Positions 16,479-24,740 of a stretch of 45,145 nucleotides of DNA are shown in pieces (position 1 is the stretch's first letter; every line of letters begins with the position of its first letter). The notes under the pieces were generated by a model, which was not told the DNA's origin, made no database searches, and saw only the letters and a list, made by a program, of their open reading frames with translations. Source of the DNA: Sphingomonadaceae bacterium (GTDB lineage Bacteria; Pseudomonadota; Alphaproteobacteria; Sphingomonadales; Sphingomonadaceae); NCBI GenBank assembly GCA_029268145.1, contig JAJUHA010000016.1:1-45145 (forward strand), in the 5' to 3' direction. The position numbers were made by a program, and so were the translations under genes.

Positions 16479-16997
16479 TCACCCCTGGCTCTCGCGGTGC
16501 AGCCTGGCCAGCTCGACATAGCCCGCCGCCCCCGCCCGGTTCCGCACGACCTCCTCGTCGCTCAGCAGCCGCACCAGCTTCGCCGGCCGCCCGGCCCACA
16601 GCTCGCGCGGGCCCACGCGCTTGCCCGGCGTCAGGAGCGCGCCGGCAGCGACCATGCCGTCGGGCTCGACGACGCAGCCATCCATCACGATCGCACCCAG
16701 CCCGACGAAGGCATGGTCCATGAGCGTGCAGCCGTGGATCATGCAGCTGTGGCCGACGAGCACATCCTCACCGATCGTGGTGGCGGCAAGCCTTCGGGTG
16801 ACGTGGACGACGGTGCCGTCCTGGATGTTGGAGCGGGCGCCGACGCGGATCGGCATGACATCGCCGCGCAAGACGCAGTTGTACCAGACCGACGCGCCCT
16901 CGCCGAGGGTCACGTCGCCGATGACGGCGGCGGTGGGGGCAACCCAGGCGGTGGGGGCGACCTCGGGCAGGCGGCTGGCGAAGGGGAAGAGGGGCAT
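16479..16997 (-). CDS. Gamma-class carbonic anhydrase-like hexapeptide-repeat protein
   Basis: The 172-residue protein is a left-handed beta-helix of hexapeptide repeats (VIGDVTLGEGASVWYNCVLR, DVMPIRVGARSNIQDGTVVH). The three metal-binding histidines are His65 (VVHVTRR), His83 and His88 (VGHSCMIHGC), in the spacing of gamma-carbonic anhydrases such as YrdA and CaiE-like proteins. The likely role is reversible CO2 hydration or an uncharacterised metal function. ATG 16997 overlaps the argC stop by one base, so it is the last gene of the folE-rimO-ogt-argC run. Confidence 0.92.
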   Translation of the reverse strand: MPLFPFASRLPEVAPTAWVAPTAAVIGDVTLGEGASVWYNCVLRGDVMPIRVGARSNIQDGTVVHVTRRLAATTIGEDVLVGHSCMIHGCTLMDHAFVGLGAIVMDGCVVEPDGMVAAGALLTPGKRVGPRELWAGRPAKLVRLLSDEEVVRNRAGAAGYVELARLHRESQG

Positions 16998-18037
16998 CAG
17001 GGGAACAGCGGGACCGCCTCGAGCCCAATGGTCTCAGGCAGGCCGAACATCAGGTTCATGTTCTGGATCGCCTGGCCGGACGATCCCTTCACCAGATTGT
17101 CGATCGCGGCCACGACGAGCGCGCGGCCGGGAATGCGATCCTCGAAGACGTTGAGAACGCAGAGGTTGGAGCCGCGCACCATGCGCGTTGCCGGATGGAT
17201 GCCGGGGGCGAGCAGCTGGACGAAGGGCTCGGTGGCATAGCGTTCGTCGAGCGCGGCGCGCAGATCGGCGGAGCTGACGCCAGGCGCGAGCGGAACCGAG
17301 ATGGTCTCGAGCTCGCCGCGGTTCATGGGGACGAGATGCGGCGTGAAGGAGACGCGGACCGCCGTGCCGAACGCCTTGCCGAGCTCCTGCTCGATCTCCG
17401 GCATGTGGCGGTGCCGGCCGACGGCGTAGGCGGCAGCGCCTTCGGCGATCTCGCAGAAGAGGTTGGGCTCGCGCAGGCTGCGGCCGGCGCCCGACACGCC
17501 GGACAGCGCGAAGATGGCAATGCCCTCGGGCGCGATCAGACGCTCCCGCGCCAGCGGCAGCAGGGCCAGCAGTGCGGCGGTCGGGTAGCAGCCGGGGCAG
17601 GCCACCAGGCGCGCGCCCGGAAGATGGTCCCGCGCATGCTCGGTGAGGCCATAGACGGCCTCGCCGAGGAGGTGCGGCGCCGGGTGGGTCACGCCATACC
17701 ATTCGGCGTAGATGCCGGCATCGTCGAGGCGGAAGTCCGCCGACAGGTCGATGATGCGGGCAGCGCCGAGGCCAGCGAGAAGCTCGGCGCTGGCGCCGTG
17801 CGGCAGGCAGCCGAAGACGACGTCGGCCCGGCCGAGATCGACCGCGTCGGCGCGGGCAAGCGGCGGCAGGCCGCCCGCGCCCATGAAGTGCGGCCAGATG
17901 TCGGACATGCGCTGGCCGGCCTTCTGGTTGGCGACCAGCGCCGCGATCTCGATGGCGGGGTGGGCGAGCGCGAGGCGGACAAGGTCCGCGCCGGTGTAGC
18001 CGGAGGCTCCGAGAACGGCGATGCGGATGCGCTCCAT
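16997..18037 (-). CDS. argC: N-acetyl-gamma-glutamyl-phosphate reductase
   Basis: ArgC makes N-acetylglutamate semialdehyde in arginine biosynthesis using NADPH. The 346-residue protein has the nucleotide-binding start RIAVLGASGYTGADLVRLAL, the FGCLPHGASAEL motif, and DLSADFRLDDAGIYAEWYGV. The catalytic Cys150 is in VACPGCYPTAALLALLPL. SGVSGAGRSLREPNLFCEI and SFTPHLVPMNRGELETI follow. This is the long-chain ArgC type. It overlaps the carbonic-anhydrase gene by one base and lies ten bases after the membrane spermidine-synthase-like gene. Confidence 0.97.
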   Translation of the reverse strand: MERIRIAVLGASGYTGADLVRLALAHPAIEIAALVANQKAGQRMSDIWPHFMGAGGLPPLARADAVDLGRADVVFGCLPHGASAELLAGLGAARIIDLSADFRLDDAGIYAEWYGVTHPAPHLLGEAVYGLTEHARDHLPGARLVACPGCYPTAALLALLPLARERLIAPEGIAIFALSGVSGAGRSLREPNLFCEIAEGAAAYAVGRHRHMPEIEQELGKAFGTAVRVSFTPHLVPMNRGELETISVPLAPGVSSADLRAALDERYATEPFVQLLAPGIHPATRMVRGSNLCVLNVFEDRIPGRALVVAAIDNLVKGSSGQAIQNMNLMFGLPETIGLEAVPLFP

Positions 18038-18047
18038 GGGCCTGCCC

Positions 18048-20306
18048 CTAGAGCAGCGAGCGGAGCGGCTTCAAGACGGGGAGGATGGAGGCGAAGCCGT
18101 CGCTCCAGGGGCGGATGCCCCCGGCAGGGGCGAGCGGCTCCCACGTCGCCGTGGCATGGGGCCCGCCGGTCGCGGCAGCGACGGCCTCGGCGAGGCGCGC
18201 CTCGCTGCGCGCGACCAGGATCCAGTCGGAGGAGGAATAGGCGAGCCCGGCCAGCGCCTCCTCGGTTTCCGGCGTGTAGCGCAGCCGGCGCGCGGCCAGC
18301 CCCTCGGCCGCGATGGCGGCGGCGACCACCCGCTCGAGTTCGAGGAAGCGGTTGGAGACGTGGAGGAGGAGCAGGCCGTCGGGCGCAAGCGCCGCCATGT
18401 AGACCCGCAGCGCCTCGACGGTGAGGAGGTGGAGGGGCACCGAGTCGGACGAGAAGGCATCGACCGCGAGGAGGTCGAGGCTGCCGGGCGGCTGGCGGGC
18501 GAGCGTCAGGCGCGCGTCACCGAGAACGAGGCGCAGGTCGGGCTTGCAGTCGCGGACATAGGTGAAGGCACCGCGCCGGATGGCAAGGTCGACGACCGCC
18601 GGGTCGATCTCGAAGACGGTCCAGCGCTGGCCGGCCTGCGCATAGCAGGCCAGCGTGCCCGCCCCGAGGCCGACGAAGCCGATGCGGGCGCCCGGCCCGA
18701 ACAGGGCGGGCGCCGCGCGCATCGCGCGGCCGACGCCGCTGTCGGGCGCATAATAGCTCATCGGCATCCGGGCGCGGGCCGGGTCGAGCGACTGGATGCC
18801 GTGCAGCGTGGTGCCGTGGAGGAAGCGGCGGACCTGCGCACTCTGCACATTCTGGATGGTGTAGACGCCGAAGAAGCTGCGGGTGCGGGCGCCCTCGACC
18901 GTCGAGATGTCGAGCTGCTGCCAGCCGCCGACGGCAAGCATCAGCATGGCGAAGGACCAGGTGAACATGATCGGGCGGCCGATGGCCAGCACGGCAAGGG
19001 CGGCAATGGCGAGAAGCGCCAGAAGATGGAGAAGACCAGGCTCCACCGGGTCGAAGACGGCACCCAGCCAGAAGGAGAGCGCCAGGGTCACGCCCGGCGC
19101 CAGCGTCCGCAGCAGGCGCGACGGCAGGGCGGAACCGGCCCACAGCCGGCCGATGCGGGGCGTGAGCGGGCGGGCCGGCGCGAGGAGGGCCGCCGCCAGC
19201 AGGAGGAGCGGATGCTCCCAGACCCAGTCGAACAGGAGCGGCGCGACAAGGGCCGCGAACAGCCCCCCCAGCACGCCCCCGAGCGAGAGACAGAGGTAGA
19301 AGCGCGTGAGTGCCGCGACATGCGGGCGCGAGGCGGCGAGCTGGCCGTGGAGCGCGACTGCGACGGCGAACAGGAGGAACAGGCTGGCAAGGCCGTAGAT
19401 GCTCGCCGCCCGGTCGAGGCTGACGAGACCGGCGGCGCCGAAGACGAGGAGGAGGACGGGCGTGGCCAGCTTCGCCGCGCCGAACCAGCGCGCGCCCTGG
19501 CGGCCGAAGACCAGGACGAAGGAGAGGAGGTAGAGCGAGAGCGGCAGCACCCACAGCAGCGGCATCGCCATGATGTCGGTGGTGATGTGGGTGGTGGTCG
19601 AGATCATCAGGCCCGAGGGCACCGCCGCGAGCAGCACCCAGTGCAGCTGGCGGCCGAGCGGGAGCTGCACCCGCGTGCGCGGCACGGCCGCGGCGGCCAC
19701 TCCGCCGCCGTGGACGAGGCGGAGGGCAGCGAGCGCGACCAGCGCCAGGAGAAGGACGTAGAGGCCCGACCAGAGCGCCTGCTGGAGCGGAAGCGCCAAG
19801 AGCGGCTCGAGCAGGAAGGGATAGGCAAGGAGGCCGGCAAGCGAGCCCGCGTTGGAGGCGGCATAGAGGAACCAGGGCTCGGCAGCGTCCGGGTCGGGGC
19901 TTCGCGCGAACCAGGCCTGCATCAGCGGCGCCTGCGCTGCGACCGCGACGAACAGCGGGCCGATTCCGGTCGCCAGCAGCAGGAGGAGCCAGCGCGCCTC
20001 GGCGCCGGGCGTGGGCTGGCCGGCGGCGGGCAGCGCGAGCGGCAGGGTGAGCGCTGCCGCCAGCAGCACGCCGACATGGACGAACGCCTGGGTGCGCAGC
20101 GCAAGACGCTGGAGGGCGTGGGCATAGAGATAGCCGAGAAGCAGCGCGGCCTGGTAGAAGACCATCGCCGTGTTCCAGACCGAAGGCGCGCCGCCGAGCT
20201 GGGGAAGCGCCAGGCGGGCGACGAGCGGCTGGACCAGGAAGAGGAGGAAGCTTCCCAGCCCGACGATCAGGATGAAGAGCGGCCGCACCGGCAGCGCGGC
20301 GGCCAT
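18048..20306 (-). CDS. Fused membrane protein / spermidine-synthase-like methyltransferase-fold protein
   Basis: The 752-residue protein has about 12 membrane segments in its first 450 or so residues, starting LPVRPLFILIVGLGSFLLFL and QPLVARLALPQLGG. A C-terminal aminopropyltransferase-like Rossmann domain follows: IGFVGLGAGTLACYAQAGQR, WTVFEIDPAVVDLA, LVLGDARLTL and AVDAFSSDSVPLHLLTVEAL. The GLGAGT and DxFSSDSVPxHL motifs match the fused MFS/spermidine-synthase family. Polyamine synthesis is possible but unproven; these fusions often lack a known substrate. I use ATG 20306; TTG 20327, overlapping the ogt stop, is an alternative. The arginine gene argC next to it would fit a polyamine link only as speculation. 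Confidence 0.88.
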   Translation of the reverse strand: MAAALPVRPLFILIVGLGSFLLFLVQPLVARLALPQLGGAPSVWNTAMVFYQAALLLGYLYAHALQRLALRTQAFVHVGVLLAAALTLPLALPAAGQPTPGAEARWLLLLLATGIGPLFVAVAAQAPLMQAWFARSPDPDAAEPWFLYAASNAGSLAGLLAYPFLLEPLLALPLQQALWSGLYVLLLALVALAALRLVHGGGVAAAAVPRTRVQLPLGRQLHWVLLAAVPSGLMISTTTHITTDIMAMPLLWVLPLSLYLLSFVLVFGRQGARWFGAAKLATPVLLLVFGAAGLVSLDRAASIYGLASLFLLFAVAVALHGQLAASRPHVAALTRFYLCLSLGGVLGGLFAALVAPLLFDWVWEHPLLLLAAALLAPARPLTPRIGRLWAGSALPSRLLRTLAPGVTLALSFWLGAVFDPVEPGLLHLLALLAIAALAVLAIGRPIMFTWSFAMLMLAVGGWQQLDISTVEGARTRSFFGVYTIQNVQSAQVRRFLHGTTLHGIQSLDPARARMPMSYYAPDSGVGRAMRAAPALFGPGARIGFVGLGAGTLACYAQAGQRWTVFEIDPAVVDLAIRRGAFTYVRDCKPDLRLVLGDARLTLARQPPGSLDLLAVDAFSSDSVPLHLLTVEALRVYMAALAPDGLLLLHVSNRFLELERVVAAAIAAEGLAARRLRYTPETEEALAGLAYSSSDWILVARSEARLAEAVAAATGGPHATATWEPLAPAGGIRPWSDGFASILPVLKPLRSLL

Positions 20307-20323
20307 GGGCCGGGGCGCGGCGG

Positions 20324-20845
20324 TCAAACCAGCCTGCCCTGCCGCGGCGTCCAGCCCTCGTGGCGGAGCAGCCACTCCTTGCGCGCAAGGCCGCCGGCAT
20401 AGCCGACGAGCGCGCCATCGCTCCCGATCACCCGGTGGCAGGGCACGATGATGGCAAGCGGGTTGCGGGCATTGGCAGCGCCGACCGCGCGGGCCTTGCC
20501 GATGTCGCCGAGCATCGCGGCAATCGCGGCATAGCTTCGCGTCTCGCCGGGCGGGATGGCGCGCAGCGCCGCCCAGACCGCGCGCTCGAAGGGCGAGCCG
20601 AAGCGGCCGGTCATGATGTCGTCGAAGCTGTCGAAGGCGCCCTGGAAATAGCCGGCGAAGGCCGCCTCGACGGCAGGGGGAACCGGCACGTCCGCGTCGA
20701 TGAGGGCGCCGGGCACGAAGCGGGCGAGCGACGCCTCGATCCCGGCGGGATCGTCGTGGAACTCGGCGGCCCAGAGCACGCCCTCCTCGTCGTGGACGAG
20801 GACCATCTGGCCGAGCGGCGTCGACAGGCAGGAGCGGTTCAGCAT
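20324..20845 (-). CDS. ogt: Methylated-DNA--protein-cysteine methyltransferase
   Basis: This suicide repair protein takes the methyl group from O6-methylguanine. The 173-residue protein has the usual small N-terminal domain (LNRSCLSTPLGQMVLVHDEE) and the C-terminal DNA-binding domain with FERAVWAALRAIPPGETRSY. The active site is IIVPCHRVIGSDG with acceptor Cys136, followed by LVGYAGGLARKEWLLRHEG. It lies seven bases after rimO. No Ada-type regulatory domain is fused. Confidence 0.96.
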   Translation of the reverse strand: MLNRSCLSTPLGQMVLVHDEEGVLWAAEFHDDPAGIEASLARFVPGALIDADVPVPPAVEAAFAGYFQGAFDSFDDIMTGRFGSPFERAVWAALRAIPPGETRSYAAIAAMLGDIGKARAVGAANARNPLAIIVPCHRVIGSDGALVGYAGGLARKEWLLRHEGWTPRQGRLV

Positions 20846-20852
20846 CGGCCCC

Positions 20853-22181
20853 TCAGCACGGCACGCCGTAGAGATCGAAGGCGTCGGCGTCCTCGATCCG
20901 GACGGTCAGGATGTCACCCGGCCTCGCGTGCGGGGCGTCGCGCAGGAGGACGCGGCCGTCGATCTCGGGCGCGTCCCACTTGCTCCGCGCCGTGGCACCG
21001 CCGCCGTCCGCGCCGTCGGCAGCATCGACGAGCACCTCGATGGTGCGGCCGACCTTGGCGGCAAGGCGGCGGGCGGACATTTCGGCCGCGCGCGCCATGA
21101 GGCGGTCGCGGCGCTCGCGGCGGACCTCCTCGGGAACCGGATCGGGAAGGGCATTGGCGTCGGCCCCGGCCACGGGCTCGTAGGCGAAGCAGCCCACGCG
21201 GTCGAGCCGGGCCTCGTCGAGCCAGTCGAGGAGGTGCTGGAACTCCGCCTCGGTCTCGCCGGGAAATCCGGCGATGAAGGTCGAGCGGATGGCGAGATCC
21301 GGCACCAGGCGGCGCCAGGCGGCGATGCGGTCGAGCACGCGGGCCTCATCGGCCGGGCGGCGCATCGCCTTCAGCACGCGCGGGTGGGCGTGCTGGAAGG
21401 GGATGTCGAGATAGGGGAGGATGAGCCCCTCGGCCATCAGCTCCACCAGCGCGTCGACATGGGCATAGGGGTAGACATAGTGGAGCCGGACCCAGGCGCC
21501 GAGCTGGCCGAGCGCGCGGGCAAGGTCGGTGATGTGGGCGCGCAGCCCCCCCGCCCCGAAGCGTTCGTGGCGCAGATCCCTGCCATAGGCGGAGGTGTCC
21601 TGGCTGATGACGACCAGTTCCCGCGTGCCGGCCGCGACCAGCTTCTCGGCCTCGCGCAGGATGGCGTCGGGCCGGCGGCTCTCGAGCCGGCCGCGGAGCC
21701 TGGGGATGATGCAGAAGCTGCAGCGGTGGTTGCAGCCCTCGGAAATCTTCAGATAGCTGGTGTGGCGCGGGGTGAGCTTGAGGCCCGCCTCGGGGACGAG
21801 ATCGACGAAGGGCTGGGCCGGCTGGGGCGCGGCGGCATGGACCGCGCCGACGACCGCCTCATACTGCTGCGGCCCGGTGACGGCGAGGACCTCGGGAAAG
21901 CGGGCGCGGATCGTCTCGGCTTCGGCGCCCATGCAGCCGGTGACGATGACGCGGCCGTTCTCGGCGACGGCCTCGCCGATCGCCTCGAGGCTTTCCGCCT
22001 TCGCCGAGTCGAGAAAGCCGCAGGTGTTGACGATGACGACATCGGCCCCGGCATAGTCGGACGAGAGGGCATAGCCGTCGGCGCGCAGCCTCGTCAGGAT
22101 CCGCTCGCTGTCGACGAGCGCCTTGGGGCAGCCGAGCGAGACCATCCCCACCCGCTTCGGACGCGCAAGCGCGGTCGCCAT
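20853..22181 (-). CDS. rimO: Ribosomal protein S12 methylthiotransferase RimO
   Basis: RimO adds a methylthio group to an aspartate of ribosomal protein S12. The 442-residue protein has the UPF0004 domain with cluster cysteines 18 ([13 protein letters not shown]), 54 ([11 protein letters not shown]) and 83 ([10 protein letters not shown]). The radical-SAM motif C150-x3-C154-x2-C157 lies in [20 protein letters not shown], and a C-terminal TRAM domain closes the protein. The early PK and LVDSE residues and lack of a MiaB-style signature favour RimO over MiaB. It starts five bases after the folE stop. Confidence 0.96.
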   Translation of the reverse strand: MATALARPKRVGMVSLGCPKALVDSERILTRLRADGYALSSDYAGADVVIVNTCGFLDSAKAESLEAIGEAVAENGRVIVTGCMGAEAETIRARFPEVLAVTGPQQYEAVVGAVHAAAPQPAQPFVDLVPEAGLKLTPRHTSYLKISEGCNHRCSFCIIPRLRGRLESRRPDAILREAEKLVAAGTRELVVISQDTSAYGRDLRHERFGAGGLRAHITDLARALGQLGAWVRLHYVYPYAHVDALVELMAEGLILPYLDIPFQHAHPRVLKAMRRPADEARVLDRIAAWRRLVPDLAIRSTFIAGFPGETEAEFQHLLDWLDEARLDRVGCFAYEPVAGADANALPDPVPEEVRRERRDRLMARAAEMSARRLAAKVGRTIEVLVDAADGADGGGATARSKWDAPEIDGRVLLRDAPHARPGDILTVRIEDADAFDLYGVPC

Positions 22182-22186
22182 TGCGG

Positions 22187-22810
22187 TCAGCCGAGCCCCA
22201 TGAGCTTCAGCACTTCCTCACGCGAGCGCTCGTCGTCGCGGAACACGCCCATCATCCGCGAGGTCGTCATGGTGACGCCGGGGGTGAGAACGCCGCGAGC
22301 GGACATGCAGGCGTGGCTCGCCTCGACGACGACGGCAACGCCCCGCGGCTGGAGCCCTTCCTGGATGGCGTCGGCGATCTCCGCGGTCAGCCGCTCCTGC
22401 ACCTGCAGGCGCCGCGCATAGCCCAGCGCGACCCGGGCAAGCTTGGAGATTCCGACCACGCGGGTGGTCGGTAGATAGGCGACATGGACCCTGCCGATGA
22501 TGGGGGCCATGTGGTGCTCGCAGTGCGACTGGAAGGGGATGTCGCGCAGCAGCACGATCTCGTCATAGCCGCCCACTTCCTCGAAGGTGCGCAGCAGATG
22601 CTGGCGCGGATCCTCGGCATAGCCGCGGAAATATTCGCGGTAGGCGCGGGCGACCCGGCCGGGCGTGTCGATGAGGCCTTCGCGGGAGGGATCGTCGCCG
22701 GCCCAGCGGATGAGGGTGCGCACGGCTTCGAGCACGTCGGCGGGGATCGCGGCGTCGCGGTCCTCGCCTTCGAGCGGTTCGTCGTCGTCGTGCGTCGAAT
22801 AGTCGGCCAT
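22187..22810 (-). CDS. folE: GTP cyclohydrolase I
   Basis: FolE opens the GTP ring to 7,8-dihydroneopterin triphosphate, the first step of folate synthesis. The 207-residue protein has a charged N-terminal extension, then [20 protein letters not shown]. The zinc site is [20 protein letters not shown] (Cys97, His99, His100) with Cys168 in [31 protein letters not shown] and [12 protein letters not shown] complete the active site. I start at ATG 22810. It is the first gene of a six-gene minus-strand run. Confidence 0.97.
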   Translation of the reverse strand: MADYSTHDDDEPLEGEDRDAAIPADVLEAVRTLIRWAGDDPSREGLIDTPGRVARAYREYFRGYAEDPRQHLLRTFEEVGGYDEIVLLRDIPFQSHCEHHMAPIIGRVHVAYLPTTRVVGISKLARVALGYARRLQVQERLTAEIADAIQEGLQPRGVAVVVEASHACMSARGVLTPGVTMTTSRMMGVFRDDERSREEVLKLMGLG

Positions 22811-22860
22811 TGCCCCACCCTGCCTGCCGGCCGCGAGAGCCCGCGTGCCCATGTCCTCCC

Positions 22861-22958
22861 GCGCGGGCCAGCCGGGCTGCCGTGGCGGCTGCCGGCCCTC
22901 GCGCGCGGTTCCCACCCGCGAGGGCCAGCAGGGTTGGTGTGGCGGCTGCTGGCCCTCG
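22861..22958. repeat. Two related hairpins in direct repeat between folE and tRNA-Thr
   Basis: A unit of about 40 bases occurs twice, at about 22861-22904 and 22919-22958. Both share gggccagc, gtggcggctgc and ggccctcgcg. The second copy is a hairpin with a perfect 13-bp stem (22919-22931 with 22946-22958) and a 14-base loop. The first folds less perfectly. They could be REP-like elements or terminate the tRNA transcript. Nothing else is seen in the 22811-22973 gap. Confidence 0.75.
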
Positions 22959-22973
22959 CGTGCAGTCTCTCCG

Positions 22974-23046
22974 TGCCGGATGCAGGGGTCGAACCCGCGA
23001 CCTTCGGTTTACAAAACCGCTGCTCTGCCAGCTGAGCTAATCCGGC
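22974..23046 (-). tRNA. tRNA-Thr (anticodon TGT)
   Basis: The cloverleaf on the minus strand uses acceptor GCCGGAT/ATCCGGC, D stem GCTC/GAGC and anticodon loop TTTGTAA (anticodon TGT). The variable loop is AGGTC and the T arm GCGGG-TTCGACC-CCTGC, with discriminator A. The outermost anticodon-stem pair is a G-A mismatch. The CCA end is not encoded, unlike the tRNA-Pro in this window. Confidence 0.95.
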
Positions 23047-23173
23047 GCGGCGCTCCCTTAGGCCGCCGGGCGGGCGCGTTCAACTGCGGCTCGCCCAGCC
23101 CTGGTGCGGCTTTCCCTCGCGCCGGCGGGCGGCTAGGCTCGCGCGAGGGTCGGGCCACGCGGGGGAGACGCGG

Positions 23174-24697
23174 ATGGTCGCCCATGTCGCAACCGTTGCC
23201 TATCTCGGGCTCGAGGCGCGCGCCGTCGATGTCCAGGTCCAGCTGTCGCCGGGGGCCTTCTCCTTCCTGATCGTCGGCCTCCCCGACAAGGCGGTGCGCG
23301 AGAGCCGGGACCGGGTGCAGGCGGCCCTCTCGGCGCTGGGCCTTGCCCTTCCGCCCCGGCGGATCACGGTCAACCTGGCCCCGGCCGATCTCGAGAAGGC
23401 CGGCTCGCACTATGATCTTCCCATCGCGCTCGGGCTGCTTGCCGCGCTCGGCATCGTCGACCCGGAGTCGGTGGGAAGCGTCGTGGCGGTCGGCGAGCTC
23501 TCGCTCGATGGCCGCCTCACGCCCTCGCCCGGCGTGCTGCTCGCCGCGCTGCACGCGTCCGCCGCCGGGCTCGGCCTGGTCTGCCCGGAAGCGCAGGGGC
23601 CGGAAGCGCAGTGGCTGGCCAGCAGCGACCGGCCGCTCGAAGTGATCGCAGCCCCCGATCTCGGCGCCCTCATCGCCCATCTGAAGGGGAGCCGGCCGCT
23701 GCCGCCGCCCGACCCGCTGCCGGCCCCGCCGCGCGGCTTCAGCGGCCCCGATCTTGCCGACATCAAGGGCCAGGAGGTGCCGAAGCGCGCGGTCGAGATC
23801 GCCGCGGCGGGCGGGCACAATCTCCTCATGTGCGGGCCGCCGGGCGCGGGCAAGTCGATGCTGGCGGCGGCCATGCCCGGCATCCTTCCCGATCTCGAGA
23901 CCCCCGAGGCGCTCGAGGTGGCCATGATCCAGAGCGTCGCCGGCGCGCTCGAGGGCGGGCGGATCAGCCGGGTGCGCCCCTTCCGGGCGCCGCACCATTC
24001 GGCCTCGATGCCGGCGCTCGTCGGCGGCGGGCCGCGGGCGCGCCCCGGCGAGGTGAGCCTGGCCCATCTCGGGGTTCTCTTCCTCGACGAGCTGCCAGAG
24101 TTCAGCCGCCAGGTGCTGGATTCGCTGCGTCAGCCGCTCGAGCGCGGCGCAGTCGAGGTGGCCCGGGCCGAAGCGCATGTGACCTGGCCGGCGCGGGTGC
24201 AGCTGGTCGCGGCGATGAACCCGTGCCGCTGCGGCCACCTCGACGACGCTGCGCTGGCCTGCGCCCGGGCGCCGAAATGCGCCGCTGACTATCAGGCACG
24301 CATCTCCGGGCCGATGCTCGACCGGATCGACCTCCATGTCGACGTGCAGGCCGTGAAGGCGTCCGACCTGCTCCTGCCCCCGCCGGCCGAGACCAGCGCG
24401 GAGGTGCGCGCCAGGGTGGCGGCAGCGCGCGCCCGCCAGGCGGCCCGCTACGCCGGCACCGCGATCCGCACCAATGCCGAGGCCGACGGCGCCGTGCTCG
24501 AGGAGGCAGCCCGGCTCGACGGCGAGGCGCGCCAGCTGCTCCATCGCGCTGCCGATGCGATGAAGCTCTCCGCCCGGGGCTTCCACCGCATGCTGCGGGT
24601 GGCGCGCACCATCGCCGACCTCGCGGCGAGCGAGGCCGTGACGCGCACGCACGTCGCCGAGGCGCTCTCCTTCCGCCGCCAGCCGCCGCGCAACTGA
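23174..24697 (+). CDS. comM: YifB/ComM-family Mg-chelatase-like AAA ATPase
   Basis: The 507-residue protein has the ComM architecture. An N-terminal ChlI-like domain (AYLGLEARAVDVQVQLSPGA, FLIVGLPDKAVRESRDRVQ, NLAPADLEKAGSHYDLPIAL) is followed by the AAA domain with Walker A CGPPGAGKSMLA (220-231) and FRAPHHSASMPALVGGG. Then come Walker B LFLDELPEFSRQVLDSLRQP and the NPCRCGH...APKC cysteine motif. The C-terminus ends in the helical ARGFHRMLRVARTIADLA. ComM acts as a helicase that promotes branch migration during natural transformation; a YifB role is otherwise undefined. It stands alone on the plus strand. Confidence 0.95.
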   Translation: MVAHVATVAYLGLEARAVDVQVQLSPGAFSFLIVGLPDKAVRESRDRVQAALSALGLALPPRRITVNLAPADLEKAGSHYDLPIALGLLAALGIVDPESVGSVVAVGELSLDGRLTPSPGVLLAALHASAAGLGLVCPEAQGPEAQWLASSDRPLEVIAAPDLGALIAHLKGSRPLPPPDPLPAPPRGFSGPDLADIKGQEVPKRAVEIAAAGGHNLLMCGPPGAGKSMLAAAMPGILPDLETPEALEVAMIQSVAGALEGGRISRVRPFRAPHHSASMPALVGGGPRARPGEVSLAHLGVLFLDELPEFSRQVLDSLRQPLERGAVEVARAEAHVTWPARVQLVAAMNPCRCGHLDDAALACARAPKCAADYQARISGPMLDRIDLHVDVQAVKASDLLLPPPAETSAEVRARVAAARARQAARYAGTAIRTNAEADGAVLEEAARLDGEARQLLHRAADAMKLSARGFHRMLRVARTIADLAASEAVTRTHVAEALSFRRQPPRN

Positions 24698-24740
24698 GCC
24701 CCGCCGGGTCCGGCCTCGGCCGGCCGCGGCCCGCGCCGCC

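Noticed and set aside
18021-20402. Plus-strand reading frame of about 790 codons opposite the membrane spermidine-synthase-like gene
   Set aside because: The translation is almost all charged residues, the mirror of a hydrophobic gene; the minus-strand frame has real motifs.
22811-22973. Riboswitch or leader upstream of folE
   Set aside because: The region is explained by two repeated hairpins; no known riboswitch core was recognisable.
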